Source: Maricaulis maris_C (GTDB taxonomy: Bacteria; Pseudomonadota; Alphaproteobacteria; Caulobacterales; Maricaulaceae). From it: a DNA stretch of 64,000 nucleotides. Location of the stretch: NCBI RefSeq assembly GCF_049116555.1, contig NZ_JAGDYT010000001.1, positions 682,001-746,000 on the forward strand, written 5' to 3'. The notes under the pieces are model-generated. The model made no database searches and was not told the origin of the DNA. It worked only from the letters and a program-made list of their open reading frames with translations. The position numbers were made by a program, and so were the translations under genes. This document shows positions 31,984-40,746 of the stretch, piece after piece (position 1 is the first letter of the stretch; each line of letters begins with the position of its first letter).

Positions 31984-33423
31984 ATGTGGCGCTATCTTGT
32001 GGTTTACGGTCTGGCGGTCCTGGGGGTTTTGTGTCTGACACCCCCAGCCGTCTCGCAAGCCGGGGCGCAATCCTCGGACGTTGAGGCCTTCCTCGATGAC
32101 GCCATGCCGGCCGCTTCGGCACCGGGTCTGGCCTGGGCGATTATCGACGCGGGTGAGGTTCGCTCTGGCGTTCGGGGTGAGTTGGTCGCGGGCAGTGGCC
32201 GGCGCGTCACCGAAGACACGCCGTTCCCGCTCGGATCCATCTCGAAGAGCTTCACGGCGCTTGCCATCATGCAGCAGGTCGAGGCGGGTCAGGTCGATCT
32301 GGATCGCCCGATATCTGCCTATCTGGACGCTTTCGAGGGGCAGCCGGGCGCGGCGATCACGATCCGCCAATTGCTCAGCCATACCAGCGGATACTCCACC
32401 CTGCAGGGCAACCAGTCCCACGCCGATCAGCCCGGACACGTCGCAAGTCTGGCGGACAGCGTCCGGCAGCTGGCCCTGACACCGCCGGCCGGGGAGGCGG
32501 GTGTCGACTGGCAGTATTCCAACGCCAACTATCTCGTTCTCGGGGCGCTGATCGAGACGGTCAGCGGTCGCGAGTTTGGTGATTATGTCGAGACGCGGAT
32601 CCTGGACCCGCTGGGGATGGAGGACAGCTTTGTTGGTGGCAGTGATCGCGGGATTGGCGAGGCCGTGGCGATTGGCCATACGCCGTGGTTTGGTGGACGC
32701 CGGCCGGTTGCGGCTTCCGACGACCCGATGGCACGCGCCATGGCGCCTGCCGGGGGTATTGTGGGCAGTGCCGCCGATGTGACCCGGTATCTGGCGATGA
32801 TGATGAATGGCGAGGACGACCTGATCACCGCCGACCACAAGGCCATGATGTTACAGCCCGCCAGCGCCGCTTCACCGTTTTACGGTTTCGGCTGGTTTCT
32901 GGATGCCGGGGCCGATACGGCCTACCATACCGGACTGGTCCCGGGGATCGAGACCGTCGCCGTCCTGTCGCGCTCGGAGCAGAGGGGCGGGGTCGGCCTG
33001 GTGAATGCCAATAGCGGTATGGGCTTCGGTGTGACGGGCGACATTCTCGCGGGTCTGAGCGCCTATGCGCTCGGCAATATGCCCGCAACTGGCGGCGGCC
33101 ATCTGGGCGCACAGAGTTTCTATCTCATGCTGGTGGGAACGCCCATTCTGTTCCTGGCCGGGATCGTCATGGTCTGGATACGTCGCGCCGGGCTGCGGGC
33201 AAAATCAGGACCGGTCGGCCTGTTCAGCCTCTGGTTTCCGCTTGTCTCGACCCTTGCCATGGCGTGGGCGTTTCTGGACCTGATGCCCCGACTCTTCGGT
33301 GCCCCGCTCATGACGCTCAGCCTCTACCAGCCGGACATGGTCATCCTGTTGATCGCCAGTTCGGTGATCGGCGTCAGTTTTGCGGTCTTCAGATTGGGCG
33401 TGGCTTATACGGGCCGGCGATAG
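31984..33423 (+). CDS. Serine hydrolase (beta-lactamase fold) with C-terminal membrane domain
   Basis: This 479-residue protein has a signal sequence ending AVSQAGAQ. The catalytic part (about 25-345) shows S-x-x-K in LGSISKSFTALAIMQ, Y-x-N in WQYSNANYLVLGAL, and HTG in AYHTGLVPGIE. The last 100 residues hold about three membrane helices (FYLMLVGTPILFLAGIVMVWI, LVSTLAMAWAFLDLM, MVILLIASSVIGVSFAVF). This architecture occurs in membrane-tethered penicillin-binding-like esterases. Its periplasmic substrate is unknown. It resembles the shorter 5060 gene only in the hydrolase domain. GGGGGAC precedes the ATG. Confidence 0.85.
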   Translation: MWRYLVVYGLAVLGVLCLTPPAVSQAGAQSSDVEAFLDDAMPAASAPGLAWAIIDAGEVRSGVRGELVAGSGRRVTEDTPFPLGSISKSFTALAIMQQVEAGQVDLDRPISAYLDAFEGQPGAAITIRQLLSHTSGYSTLQGNQSHADQPGHVASLADSVRQLALTPPAGEAGVDWQYSNANYLVLGALIETVSGREFGDYVETRILDPLGMEDSFVGGSDRGIGEAVAIGHTPWFGGRRPVAASDDPMARAMAPAGGIVGSAADVTRYLAMMMNGEDDLITADHKAMMLQPASAASPFYGFGWFLDAGADTAYHTGLVPGIETVAVLSRSEQRGGVGLVNANSGMGFGVTGDILAGLSAYALGNMPATGGGHLGAQSFYLMLVGTPILFLAGIVMVWIRRAGLRAKSGPVGLFSLWFPLVSTLAMAWAFLDLMPRLFGAPLMTLSLYQPDMVILLIASSVIGVSFAVFRLGVAYTGRR

Positions 33424-33440
33424 ACCCGCCGCCGACCGGC

Positions 33441-34556
33441 CTACAGCTTTTCGACGAATACGGTTCCGGCCGAATAGCCTGCGCCGAAGGAGCAGATCAG
33501 GCCCTTCTCGCCGGCTTCAAAACCGTCATGGTGACGGTGGAAGGCGACCAGGGAGCCGGCGCCGGCGGTATTGGCGAACTCGTCGAGAATGACCGGGGCT
33601 TCGTCCACCGTGAACTCACGGCCATAGACCTTCTTCGCCACCATCATATTCATGTTGATATTGGCCTGATGCAGCCAGAGGCGCTTCATGTCAGCGGGCG
33701 CGAGTCCGAAATTTTCCATGTCGGAGAGGATCATGTCGGCGACCATCGGGCAGACTTCCTTGAAGACCTTGCGGCCCTCCTGGACGAAATACCGGTCCTC
33801 GAACTCCGGCTCCGGCTCTTCCGACGCATTCAGGAAGCCGAAATTGGAGCGGATATTGTTGGAGAATTTGGTCATCAGATTGCGACCGATGATCTTCCAG
33901 CCGTCGCCACCGGCGACGTCCTCATGCTCGATCAGCATGGCCACGGCCACATCACCGAAGATGAAATGACTGTCGCGATCACGGAAATTGAGCTGCGGCG
34001 TGGTGATTTCCGGCGTCACGACGAGGACCGACTTGGCCATGCCGGTCTCGATCATGTTGACCGCATTGATGATGCCGAACGTGCCCGAAGAACACGCAAC
34101 CGTCATGTCATAGCCGAAGCCCTCAATGCCCAGCGCGTCCTGGATCTCGATCGCCATCGACGGATAGGTGCGTTGCATCGAGGTGGCAGAGCAGATTACC
34201 GCATCGACATCGGCAGCATCGCGTCCGACTGCCTCGAGTGCGTCCTTCGCAGCGGCGACGCCAGCTTCCGCCATCAGTGACAGCGCCTCATTGGGCCGCG
34301 GCTCGGCGCGGGGTCGCATGCGGGTGATATCCAGCACGCCGGCCTTGTCAATCGAATAGCGCGACTTGATGCCGGAGGCCTTCTCGATGAAGCCGGAGGA
34401 GGAGGGGTTCTTCGCTTCGACCGCGCCGCGCTCGATGGCGTCGGCATGCTCGGCGTTGAAGTGCTCAACATAGGCGTTGTAGCAGGCCACGAGTTCGTCG
34501 TTGGAAATCGACTCTTCAGGGGTCCAAAGACCGGTCGACCGGATCACCGCGCTCAT
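33441..34556 (-). CDS. Beta-ketoacyl-ACP synthase III-like enzyme (copy 2)
   Basis: This 371-residue paralogue of the 28955 gene has the same length and landmark phrases: VIRSTGLWTPEESISNDEL, CYNAY, SSSGFIEKASGIKSRY. The catalytic Cys is in DMTVACSSGTFGIINAVN, His in LWLHQANINMNMM, and Asn in EFANTAGAGSLV. Substitutions around the active site (ACSSG versus ACAAA, NTAGAG versus NTSSSS) suggest a different acyl preference. It converges on the 31984 hydrolase and starts 175 bases before adhC on the other strand. Confidence 0.87.
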   Translation of the reverse strand: MSAVIRSTGLWTPEESISNDELVACYNAYVEHFNAEHADAIERGAVEAKNPSSSGFIEKASGIKSRYSIDKAGVLDITRMRPRAEPRPNEALSLMAEAGVAAAKDALEAVGRDAADVDAVICSATSMQRTYPSMAIEIQDALGIEGFGYDMTVACSSGTFGIINAVNMIETGMAKSVLVVTPEITTPQLNFRDRDSHFIFGDVAVAMLIEHEDVAGGDGWKIIGRNLMTKFSNNIRSNFGFLNASEEPEPEFEDRYFVQEGRKVFKEVCPMVADMILSDMENFGLAPADMKRLWLHQANINMNMMVAKKVYGREFTVDEAPVILDEFANTAGAGSLVAFHRHHDGFEAGEKGLICSFGAGYSAGTVFVEKL

Positions 34557-34730
34557 TCACTTCACTCCGCAACGGGCAGACAGGGCGCGCAACTTAGTGG
34601 CTGCCTTGCGCTCCGTCACCTGTGCAGCTGCGTATGCCGGGCCTGCAAGGCTTTGACCTTGTCGGCCAGCGATGCCAGTTCTGTACTCCGACTGATTTGA
34701 AGACCGCAATCATCGCCGGGAGAGCGAACC

Positions 34731-35837
34731 ATGAAGACACGTGCCGCCGTCGCCTTCGAGGCCGGAAAACCGCTGGAAATTGTCGAGGTTGATCTGGAAG
34801 GTCCCAAGGCCGGTGAAGTCCTGGTCGAGATCAAGGCGACCGGCATCTGTCACACCGACGAATTCACCCGCTCCGGCGCTGATCCGGAGGGCGCCTTCCC
34901 GGCCATCCTCGGTCATGAGGGCGCCGGCATTGTGCGCGAGATCGGGCCGGGCGTGACGGATCTCAAGGTCGGGGACCATGTCATCCCGCTCTATACGGCC
35001 GAGTGCCGGACCTGCGAATACTGCCTCAATCCCAAGACCAATCTGTGCCAGCGCGTGCGGGCGACCCAGGGCCAGGGCGTCATGCCGGACGGGACGTCGC
35101 GCTTTTCCTACAAGGGCGAGAAAATCCTGCACTATATGGGCTGTTCGACCTTCTCGAATTTCACCGTCCTGCCGGAAGTCTCCCTCGCCAAGGTCCGCCA
35201 GGACGCACCCTTCGACAAGATCTGCTACATCGGTTGCGGCGTGACGACCGGTATCGGCGCGGTCATGTTCACCGCCAAGGTCGAGCCCAATTCCACCGCC
35301 GTCGTCTTCGGTCTCGGCGGTATCGGTCTCAATGTCATCCAGGGCCTCAAGCTGATCGGCGCCAGGCAGATTGTCGGCGTTGACACCAATCCGGCCAAGC
35401 AGGCCATCGCCCGCCAGTTCGGCATGACCGATTTCGTCAATCCCAAGGACCACAAGGACCTCGTCGGCCATCTGGTCGAGCTGACCGGCGGCGGGGCCGA
35501 CTATTCCTTCGAGTGCATCGGCAATGTCGAGGTGATGCGGGCCGCGCTGGAATGCTGCCACAAGGGCTGGGGCGAAAGTATCATCATTGGCGTGGCGCCG
35601 GCCGGCGCCGAAATCCAGACCCGCCCCTTCCAGCTGGTCACCGGCCGCGTCTGGCGCGGCTCCGCCTTCGGCGGCGCACGCGGCCGCACCGACGTCCCCA
35701 GGATCGTCGACATGTACATGGAAGGCCGCATCGATATCGACAGCCTGATCACCCACAAGCTCAAGCTGGACGACATCAACAAGGGGTTCGACCTGATGCA
35801 CGCCGGCGAGAGCATCCGGGCTGTGGTGGAGTATTAG
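34731..35837 (+). CDS. adhC: S-(hydroxymethyl)glutathione dehydrogenase (class III alcohol dehydrogenase)
   Basis: This 368-residue zinc enzyme oxidises the glutathione adduct of formaldehyde with NAD+ to S-formylglutathione. Catalytic zinc ligands appear in GICHTDEFT, LGHEGAGIV and IGCGVTTGIGAV. Structural zinc ligands appear in CRTCEYCLNPKTNLC. VFGLGGIGLNVIQG is the NAD-binding loop, and SAFGGARGRTDVP is typical of class III. The partner hydrolase fghA lies 3 kb downstream. A small membrane-anchored protein follows only four bases later. Confidence 0.95.
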   Translation: MKTRAAVAFEAGKPLEIVEVDLEGPKAGEVLVEIKATGICHTDEFTRSGADPEGAFPAILGHEGAGIVREIGPGVTDLKVGDHVIPLYTAECRTCEYCLNPKTNLCQRVRATQGQGVMPDGTSRFSYKGEKILHYMGCSTFSNFTVLPEVSLAKVRQDAPFDKICYIGCGVTTGIGAVMFTAKVEPNSTAVVFGLGGIGLNVIQGLKLIGARQIVGVDTNPAKQAIARQFGMTDFVNPKDHKDLVGHLVELTGGGADYSFECIGNVEVMRAALECCHKGWGESIIIGVAPAGAEIQTRPFQLVTGRVWRGSAFGGARGRTDVPRIVDMYMEGRIDIDSLITHKLKLDDINKGFDLMHAGESIRAVVEY

Positions 35838-35841
35838 GGGG

Positions 35842-36210
35842 GTGCGGCTCAGCTGGCTCCTTGGTATCGGCCTTTTCCTGATGCTCGTCGCTGCCCTGAT
35901 GTGGGGCAATCGCTTTGTATGGGTGTTCGCGGCCATGGATAAGGAGGCAACGCCCGCCTTGTTCGCAAATGCCGAGCCCCTGTCGACTGAGACCTTAGAG
36001 AGCATTGTTTCGGCGCGCTATCCAATCGGTCTGGAGCATGCCGATCTGGTGGCGCGACTTGAAGCGGACGGTTTTGCGATCAATGGACCGGCGCGCGCAG
36101 ACATGGTTTGGGACTCAGGGATATGTCTGACGACTGTTGTGTTGAACTGGACTGAGGCGGAGGGGCTGATCACCGAAATCAGCTCCCGGCTGGATTGGGG
36201 GTGTCCTTGA
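35842..36210 (+). CDS. Small membrane-anchored hypothetical protein
   Basis: This 122-residue protein starts at GTG, four bases after the adhC stop, using a GGGGGG tract that overlaps the stop. One N-terminal helix (WLLGIGLFLMLVAALMWG) may be an anchor or uncleaved signal. The rest is soluble, with RYPIGLEHADLVARLEADGF and DSGICLTTVVLNWTEAEG; two cysteines are visible. No family is recognised. The tight coupling to adhC suggests co-expression. Confidence 0.6.
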   Translation: MRLSWLLGIGLFLMLVAALMWGNRFVWVFAAMDKEATPALFANAEPLSTETLESIVSARYPIGLEHADLVARLEADGFAINGPARADMVWDSGICLTTVVLNWTEAEGLITEISSRLDWGCP

Positions 36211-36234
36211 TCCGCTGATAGCAGAGCTCTCAGC

Positions 36235-36410
36235 GCACACCCCGCCATAATCCGCTTGCCGGGAGTTCGCCGTCTCCGTTTGTTCAGGTCAAGGGGTATA
36301 CCCGCTTCGCGGCCCTTCAGGCCCTTGACCTGAACAAGCGGAGACGGCCCGCTGGCTGACAAGTGATTTGTGGTCCCTTGCGCGCCTGGTGGCGCGGCTG
36401 CGGACAGGAT
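36235..36410. repeat. Structured dispersed repeat, family A, copy 3
   Basis: The outer arms CCATAATCCGCTTG and CAAGTGATTTGTGG pair imperfectly. Inner arms at 36272-36295 and 36322-36345 pair over 24 bases with a single G-T type mismatch. The apex has CCCGCTTCGCGG. The inner-arm sequence differs from copies 1 and 2. A GC hairpin CCTTGCGCGCC-TGGT-GGCGCGG lies at the right end. Confidence 0.78.
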
Positions 36411-36475
36411 TTTTCTCTGGGTGTGCGTCTGCAGGGGTTAGACTTCTGGTGCGGGGAATAAAGGAACGCTTTTTA

Positions 36476-36609
36476 TTGTCATCCCGGCCGAATGGCCTGT
36501 GAAAGCAGGCCGTAGAGCCGGGACCCCTACGCGCCGATATCGGCAGCACCGGGCTTATGGGTCCCGGATCCGCGCCCTGATCAGGTCAGGGCTCCGTCCG
36601 GGATGACAA
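36476..36609. repeat. MITE-like palindromic element, family C, copy 2
   Basis: This 134-bp element has TTGTCATCCCGG and CCGGGATGACAA ends, perfect over 12 bases. Inner arms GAGCCGGGACCC and GGGTCCCGGATC are also complementary. Ends match the copies at 26484, 52708 and 53216 in GTCATCC/GGATGAC. Confidence 0.8.
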
Positions 36610-36624
36610 CCTAGTGTAGGCAAG

Positions 36625-36750
36625 GTGGGCCGGCGCAAAGCGGCGCGTCTGCTGGGGTGAAACGCGGCAGCGTTCTAGCCGCCACCGCGCATCACCCACT
36701 CCGTCTCGCCCTGGCGGGCGATCCACCTCGCCCATCAAGGGCGAGGACCT
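36625..36750. repeat. Dispersed repeat, family B
   Basis: It contains GGGGTGAAACGCGGCAGCG, then ATCACCCACTCCG, and ends CCCATCAAGGGCGAGGACCT. This matches the right half of the copy inside nadB (17635-17767). It abuts the toxin-antitoxin promoter. Confidence 0.65.
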
Positions 36751-36770
36751 GTATTCCCCACTCCGCCCCA

Positions 36771-36792
36771 TCATGATATCATCATGCTATCA
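36771..36792. promoter_or_regulatory. Putative toxin-antitoxin operator
   Basis: TGATATCATCATGCTATCA contains the palindrome ATGATATCAT (36773-36782) and an inverted TGATA...TATCA pair just before the AGGAGG ribosome site. Ribbon-helix-helix antitoxins usually bind such sites to autoregulate; binding is inferred. Confidence 0.5.
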
Positions 36793-36802
36793 GGAGGCGC
36801 CC

Positions 36803-37036
36803 ATGGGTCAGGTCATCATTCGCAATCTTGACGACGCAGTCGTCGCCAGTCTGAAGCGGTTGGCGGCCAAGGATGGCAAATCGCTGGAGCAATTCCTGCG
36901 TGAAGTGCTCGCGGACGCGTCGCGCCGTGACCGGGAAGGTTTCTTCGAGTTCGCCAAGGGTATGCGCGAGCGGGCGACACCGTCTGATCTCGATCCGACC
37001 GATCTCATCCGCAGGGACAGGGACCAAGGGCATTGA
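36803..37036 (+). CDS. FitA/VapB-type ribbon-helix-helix antitoxin
   Basis: This 77-residue protein has an N-terminal GQVIIRNLDDAVVASLKRLAA that forms the DNA-binding strand and helix of FitA-like antitoxins, followed by KSLEQFLREVLADASR. The C-terminal tail (FFEFAKGMRERATP) is the usual toxin-wrapping segment. ATG 36803 is preceded by AGGAGG. The stop overlaps the toxin start (TTGA), as expected for a coupled TA pair. Confidence 0.85.
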   Translation: MGQVIIRNLDDAVVASLKRLAAKDGKSLEQFLREVLADASRRDREGFFEFAKGMRERATPSDLDPTDLIRRDRDQGH

Positions 37037-37461
37037 GACCCGTCATAGTCGACGCCTCGGTCGCCGTGAAACTCTTCCTGCCGGTTCCCGGGTATGAAAA
37101 GGCGATTGCCGCAGCCAAGATGTTCGAGCTGCACGCGCCGCGCCTCATCTTCGCGGAAACCGGCAATGCGCTCTGGCAATATGTTCGCCACAACCAGACC
37201 ACGGTCGCAGATGCCTCGACTGCCCTGGTCAAATTGGCCGGTCTTGTGGCGCAGCCCGAGGAGGCGGGTCTGGCCGCATCGGCCTTGGAGATGGCCTGCG
37301 AACTGGGTCACCCGGTGTATGACTGCACCTATCTCGCTCTGGCGGATCGGGACCATCGTCCGATACTGTCTGCCGACAGGCGCATGCTCACCCTCGCTCG
37401 CGACCGTCTGGGCCTTGAAATCATTCCGCTCGACAGCATCACTCCACAGCCTGCGCCGTAA
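37033..37461 (+). CDS. PIN-domain ribonuclease toxin, VapC/FitB-like
   Basis: This 142-residue PIN domain has acidic active-site residues in VIVDASVAVKLF (Asp7), IFAETGNALW (Glu), VYDCTYLALA (Asp) and ILSADRRM (Asp). Such toxins cut tRNA or rRNA and are neutralised by the upstream antitoxin. It starts at TTG overlapping the antitoxin TGA. The pair sits between repeats and the formaldehyde genes, suggesting insertion as a module. Confidence 0.88.
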   Translation: MRPVIVDASVAVKLFLPVPGYEKAIAAAKMFELHAPRLIFAETGNALWQYVRHNQTTVADASTALVKLAGLVAQPEEAGLAASALEMACELGHPVYDCTYLALADRDHRPILSADRRMLTLARDRLGLEIIPLDSITPQPAP

Positions 37462-37473
37462 TTCTGGCGCCGG

Positions 37474-38664
37474 TCAGGGCGCGTCCGCGCTGATCTCCGG
37501 ATCCGCCAACACGGCCTCGACATCGACCAGTTCAATGTCGTGCATCTGGTCCAGATAGGCGTCGAAATAGGCCTTGTGCGAGGCGCCGACGATGACCAGG
37601 ACGCGGGCGCCGGGCCGATTGCCGCTCGCTTCCACGACATTGGCGGCCATGCGCAGGCCGCGCACCTGCCACCAGGCCACATATTGGCGGGCCACGGCGT
37701 CGGACTCGGGGGTCGCCGCCGCGCGTCCGAAATCGCCCTCGATGACATAGCGCTGGTAGGGCGCGCTGTTCAAAAAGCGATAGCCGTCCAGCACCGCTTC
37801 GGGCGACCCCATATAGCCGTCCCGGGCCTCTGCCATCTCGGCGTCCCGGGGGTGGTCGGCCTGCCAGACCGACTGGATGACCGGGCCCAGCTCCGGCGGG
37901 GCCAGAACCTGGATGATGTCGGCCGAATGGTCGTCCATCGCCGCCAGCCTCTCCAGGCCCAGGGCGCCGGCCAGTCGCAGGGCGAGCAGATTGTTCTCAT
38001 TGCGTGAGGTCAGCATCCGGTCGAGCTGGTCCCGCAAGGCCTCGGACACGCCGTCAGCGGCGATCCGGTCGGCGCTGTCCAGCCGGGACCATTGCAGGGC
38101 GGCCGACCAGGGCTCGCCGGCGCCGAAGAACTGCGCCGCCAATTGCCGCCGATCACTGGCTCCGGGCTGTTCCGGCCACTCGGACAGGGTCGTCAGGGCC
38201 GCGAGAGCGGCCGCCGGCTGGTCCATCTGCAGTGAGTCCAGGGCCGGGGCGGGATCGTAGCAATAGCTGTCGGCGACGCCGGGATAGAGATTGCCATAGC
38301 GCCGCAAGGTATCGCAGGTGCGGCCGTCGACGGCTTCGATGGCAATGATCTGCGGTGCCCAGTCGGTCAGGCGGTCAATCACCAGGTCGAGATGATCCGG
38401 GGAGAAGGCGTCCTCAGGCAGTGCGTTCAGATGCGCGGTCCCCAGGACCAGAACCCGTGTCGGCTCACCGCCCAGCTGGACCTGAACGCCTGAGAAATCG
38501 ATCAGGGGCGCCGCCCCGGTGCGCGTGAAGTCCGGTGAGCCGGGGAGGCCCGGCGCGGTGTGTTCGACGGCGGGTGCCGCGGCGTTTTCGTTCATGCCGA
38601 GATAGGCATAGACGGCAGCGCCAGCCAGCGCGAATGCAGCGAGCAGTGTCACGGTCAGTCTCAT
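37474..38664 (-). CDS. DUF5694 (TraB/GumN-related) exported or anchored protein
   Basis: This 396-residue protein has an N-terminal hydrophobic segment (LTVTLLAAFALAGAAVYAYLG) that is a signal peptide or anchor. Family-like features are TRVLVLGTAHLNALPED, with His in the TraB-like GTxH motif, APQIIAIEAVDGRTCD, and the C-terminal VLVIVGASHKAYFDAYL. These resemble the glutamate and His motifs of TraB/ChaN-like fold proteins. The function is unknown. GAGGGGG precedes ATG 38664. It converges on the toxin gene. Confidence 0.78.
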   Translation of the reverse strand: MRLTVTLLAAFALAGAAVYAYLGMNENAAAPAVEHTAPGLPGSPDFTRTGAAPLIDFSGVQVQLGGEPTRVLVLGTAHLNALPEDAFSPDHLDLVIDRLTDWAPQIIAIEAVDGRTCDTLRRYGNLYPGVADSYCYDPAPALDSLQMDQPAAALAALTTLSEWPEQPGASDRRQLAAQFFGAGEPWSAALQWSRLDSADRIAADGVSEALRDQLDRMLTSRNENNLLALRLAGALGLERLAAMDDHSADIIQVLAPPELGPVIQSVWQADHPRDAEMAEARDGYMGSPEAVLDGYRFLNSAPYQRYVIEGDFGRAAATPESDAVARQYVAWWQVRGLRMAANVVEASGNRPGARVLVIVGASHKAYFDAYLDQMHDIELVDVEAVLADPEISADAP

Positions 38665-38856
38665 TTTGTCCCCCTCATCAGGCACCGGTGCCTGTGCGGT
38701 CCTATCCAAATGGACGCGGTGATCCGACGCAATGCCGGTGAGGCCGATTGCCGGCCATTCTCGCGAAATCTTGAACAGCGCAGGCGCCGTGTTTGCCGGG
38801 GCGGCGGAGCAGCGTATGACTACGCCAGCGCCGACAAAAAAGGATCCTACCGCATC

Positions 38857-39714
38857 ATGACCCAGACGCCTGACATCACGACGGTTTCCAGCTGGGCCTC
38901 TTTCGGCGGCACGCTCTCCGTCCATGATCATGACAGCGCCGCCTGCCACGGTCCGATGCGCTTTGCGGTTTACACGCCGCCGCAAGCCAAGGATGGCCCG
39001 GTTCCGGTAGTCTGGTTCCTCTCCGGTCTGACCTGCAACTGGTCGAATGTGATGGAGAAGTCCGGCCTGCAGCGTGTGGCGGGCGAGCTGGGTATGATGG
39101 TGGTGGCGCCGGATACCTCACCGCGTGGCGAGGATGTTGCCAATGATGAGGGCTATGATCTGGGGCAGGGCGCGGGCTTTTATCTCGACGCGACCGAAGC
39201 GCCCTGGACGCCGCATTTTTCGATGGAAACCTATATCGTCCAGGAATTGCCGGCCTTGATCGGCGCGCATTTCCCCGCCGACATGACGCGCCAGGGCATC
39301 ATGGGCCATTCGATGGGCGGGCATGGCGCGCTGACCCTGAATTTCCGGCATCCCGGCCGCTATGCGTCGGTCTCGGCCTTCGCGCCCATCGTCGCGCCGA
39401 CACAAGTGCCGTGGGGACAGAAGGCGCTGAAAGCCTATCTCGGTGATGAATGCCCGGCCTGGGGCGAGCATGATGCCTGCGACCTGGTGAAGCGACAGCC
39501 GACCGACCAGATGATCCTGATCGACCAGGGCGAGGCCGATCAATTCCTCGACGCACAATTACGGCCCGAGCTGTTCGAGGCGGCTTGCCGGGAAGCGGGG
39601 CAGCCGGTCACCGTCCGCCGCCATCCCGGCTATGACCATTCCTACTGGTTCATCGCCAGCTTCATCGAGGACCAACTGAGCCATCACGCCAAAGCGCTGG
39701 GCGCCGGCGGCTGA
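38857..39714 (+). CDS. fghA: S-formylglutathione hydrolase
   Basis: This 285-residue alpha/beta hydrolase hydrolyses S-formylglutathione to formate and glutathione, completing the AdhC pathway. It shows VVWFLSGLTCNWSNVMEKSG, APDTSPRG, the nucleophile Ser in QGIMGHSMGGHGALTL, an Asp in LIDQGEADQFL, and the catalytic His in HPGYDHSYWFIASFIEDQL. All are highly characteristic. ATG 38857 begins the family homology. Its separation from adhC by a TA pair and repeats is unusual. Confidence 0.95.
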   Translation: MTQTPDITTVSSWASFGGTLSVHDHDSAACHGPMRFAVYTPPQAKDGPVPVVWFLSGLTCNWSNVMEKSGLQRVAGELGMMVVAPDTSPRGEDVANDEGYDLGQGAGFYLDATEAPWTPHFSMETYIVQELPALIGAHFPADMTRQGIMGHSMGGHGALTLNFRHPGRYASVSAFAPIVAPTQVPWGQKALKAYLGDECPAWGEHDACDLVKRQPTDQMILIDQGEADQFLDAQLRPELFEAACREAGQPVTVRRHPGYDHSYWFIASFIEDQLSHHAKALGAGG

Positions 39715-39739
39715 GCCGTCAGCGCTGGCAAGGTTGGCC

Positions 39740-39982
39740 CTAAAACGGATCGCGGCGGTAATCATCCGGGTTTTCAACGCGGTGGCGCGGGCGCATTTCC
39801 TCGTCGCCATCGCCGTCATCGCAAATCCATTCACCGGGTGCGGCAGGGTCGTGCGGGCCGGCCGGGCGACACTCGCCGGCTCCCATCTCCGCCGCGGACG
39901 GCAAATTGGGATCTCGCCCCTTCTCCAGCCAGGCACAACTGGAAAGGAGTGTGGCAGACAGGACAAACAGAACAAGGCGCAT
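39740..39982 (-). CDS. Small lipoprotein
   Basis: This 80-residue protein has a lipobox SATLLSSC, so Cys16 should be lipidated. The short mature part contains a GECRPAGPHD and GEWICDDGDGDEEM pair of cysteines and ends NPDDYRRDPF. GGAG precedes ATG 39982. It is probably an outer-membrane lipoprotein of unknown role. Confidence 0.65.
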   Translation of the reverse strand: MRLVLFVLSATLLSSCAWLEKGRDPNLPSAAEMGAGECRPAGPHDPAAPGEWICDDGDGDEEMRPRHRVENPDDYRRDPF

Positions 39983-40131
39983 GACAACGCTCCAATGCGG
40001 GCTCCCCAGCCGGCGCATGGGGGTGAGTTTAGCGGGTGGGGGAGTGGGAGCAAGCGCCTGTTTTGCGCGGTCCTTTCCTTGCCGGCGGTTCCGGCGCATC
40101 ATTCCGGCGATTATCATGCGGAGGCCCGGTC

Positions 40132-40746
40132 ATGCTGGTACGTTTTCTCGTCGGAGGCTTTCTCGCGGGGCTGGTGTCGGCCTCGGCGCAGGCGCAGCTG
40201 CAGCCCTATTATTGCCCGGACCCGGCCGATGTCTGGGTTGTGGAAACCGAATTCCCGGACGCGCCGGGCTGGCGTCATGCGGCGCGGGTGCGCGGCAATG
40301 AACTCGGCGTTTCCGATACGATGCGACGGCCGATCCCGTCCGGACGTATCACCGCGCGCCCCGCCACCGGCCCGCGCGGCCAATCCTCGGTGCCGACCGC
40401 GAACCGGCCGCTTGTTGCCCCGATGCTGACGCATGATCGTGCGGTCAGCATTCGCGAGAGCACCGACCCGGCCAGTCCGGACCTGGCGCCAGTCATAGCT
40501 GTGCTCGACTGGGTCCGCGTGGAAACGCGGTCGTCCAGCCTGGTCTGCCGCTATAGCCTGGATGATGGTGCGAGTTATGGCCGCCATGCCACGGTGAGCA
40601 TCCCGATCAATCGCCGTGATTGCCTGCCGCTGCACAACAACACCGCCTGGAGCTATGACAGCAATGCCGGCGGTGAGGTTTGCAATGAGGAGCGGACAAG
40701 CTGCCAGTTCTACTGCGCGGCCGAGCAGGTGCTCGAGAGCTGGTAG
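40132..40746 (+). CDS. Secreted Cys-containing hypothetical protein
   Basis: This 204-residue protein has a signal peptide (FLVGGFLAGLVSASAQA), so the mature form starts near QLQPYYCPDPADVW. Six cysteines, including VCRYSLDDGAS, RRDCLPLHNN and CNEERTSCQFYC, suggest disulfides in the periplasm. No family is recognised. GGAGG precedes the ATG. The stop directly abuts the stop of the opposing tag gene. Confidence 0.62.
   Translation: MLVRFLVGGFLAGLVSASAQAQLQPYYCPDPADVWVVETEFPDAPGWRHAARVRGNELGVSDTMRRPIPSGRITARPATGPRGQSSVPTANRPLVAPMLTHDRAVSIRESTDPASPDLAPVIAVLDWVRVETRSSSLVCRYSLDDGASYGRHATVSIPINRRDCLPLHNNTAWSYDSNAGGEVCNEERTSCQFYCAAEQVLESW

Noticed and set aside
31642..32838. 398-codon minus-strand frame over the second serine hydrolase
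   Set aside because: The plus strand has a clear signal peptide and SxxK, YxN and HTG motifs. The minus frame has none and overlaps the intergenic mini-gene.
36803..37461. Toxin-antitoxin pair as a novel defence system
   Set aside because: Ribbon-helix-helix antitoxin with PIN toxin is a well-described type II arrangement; only its position is notable.
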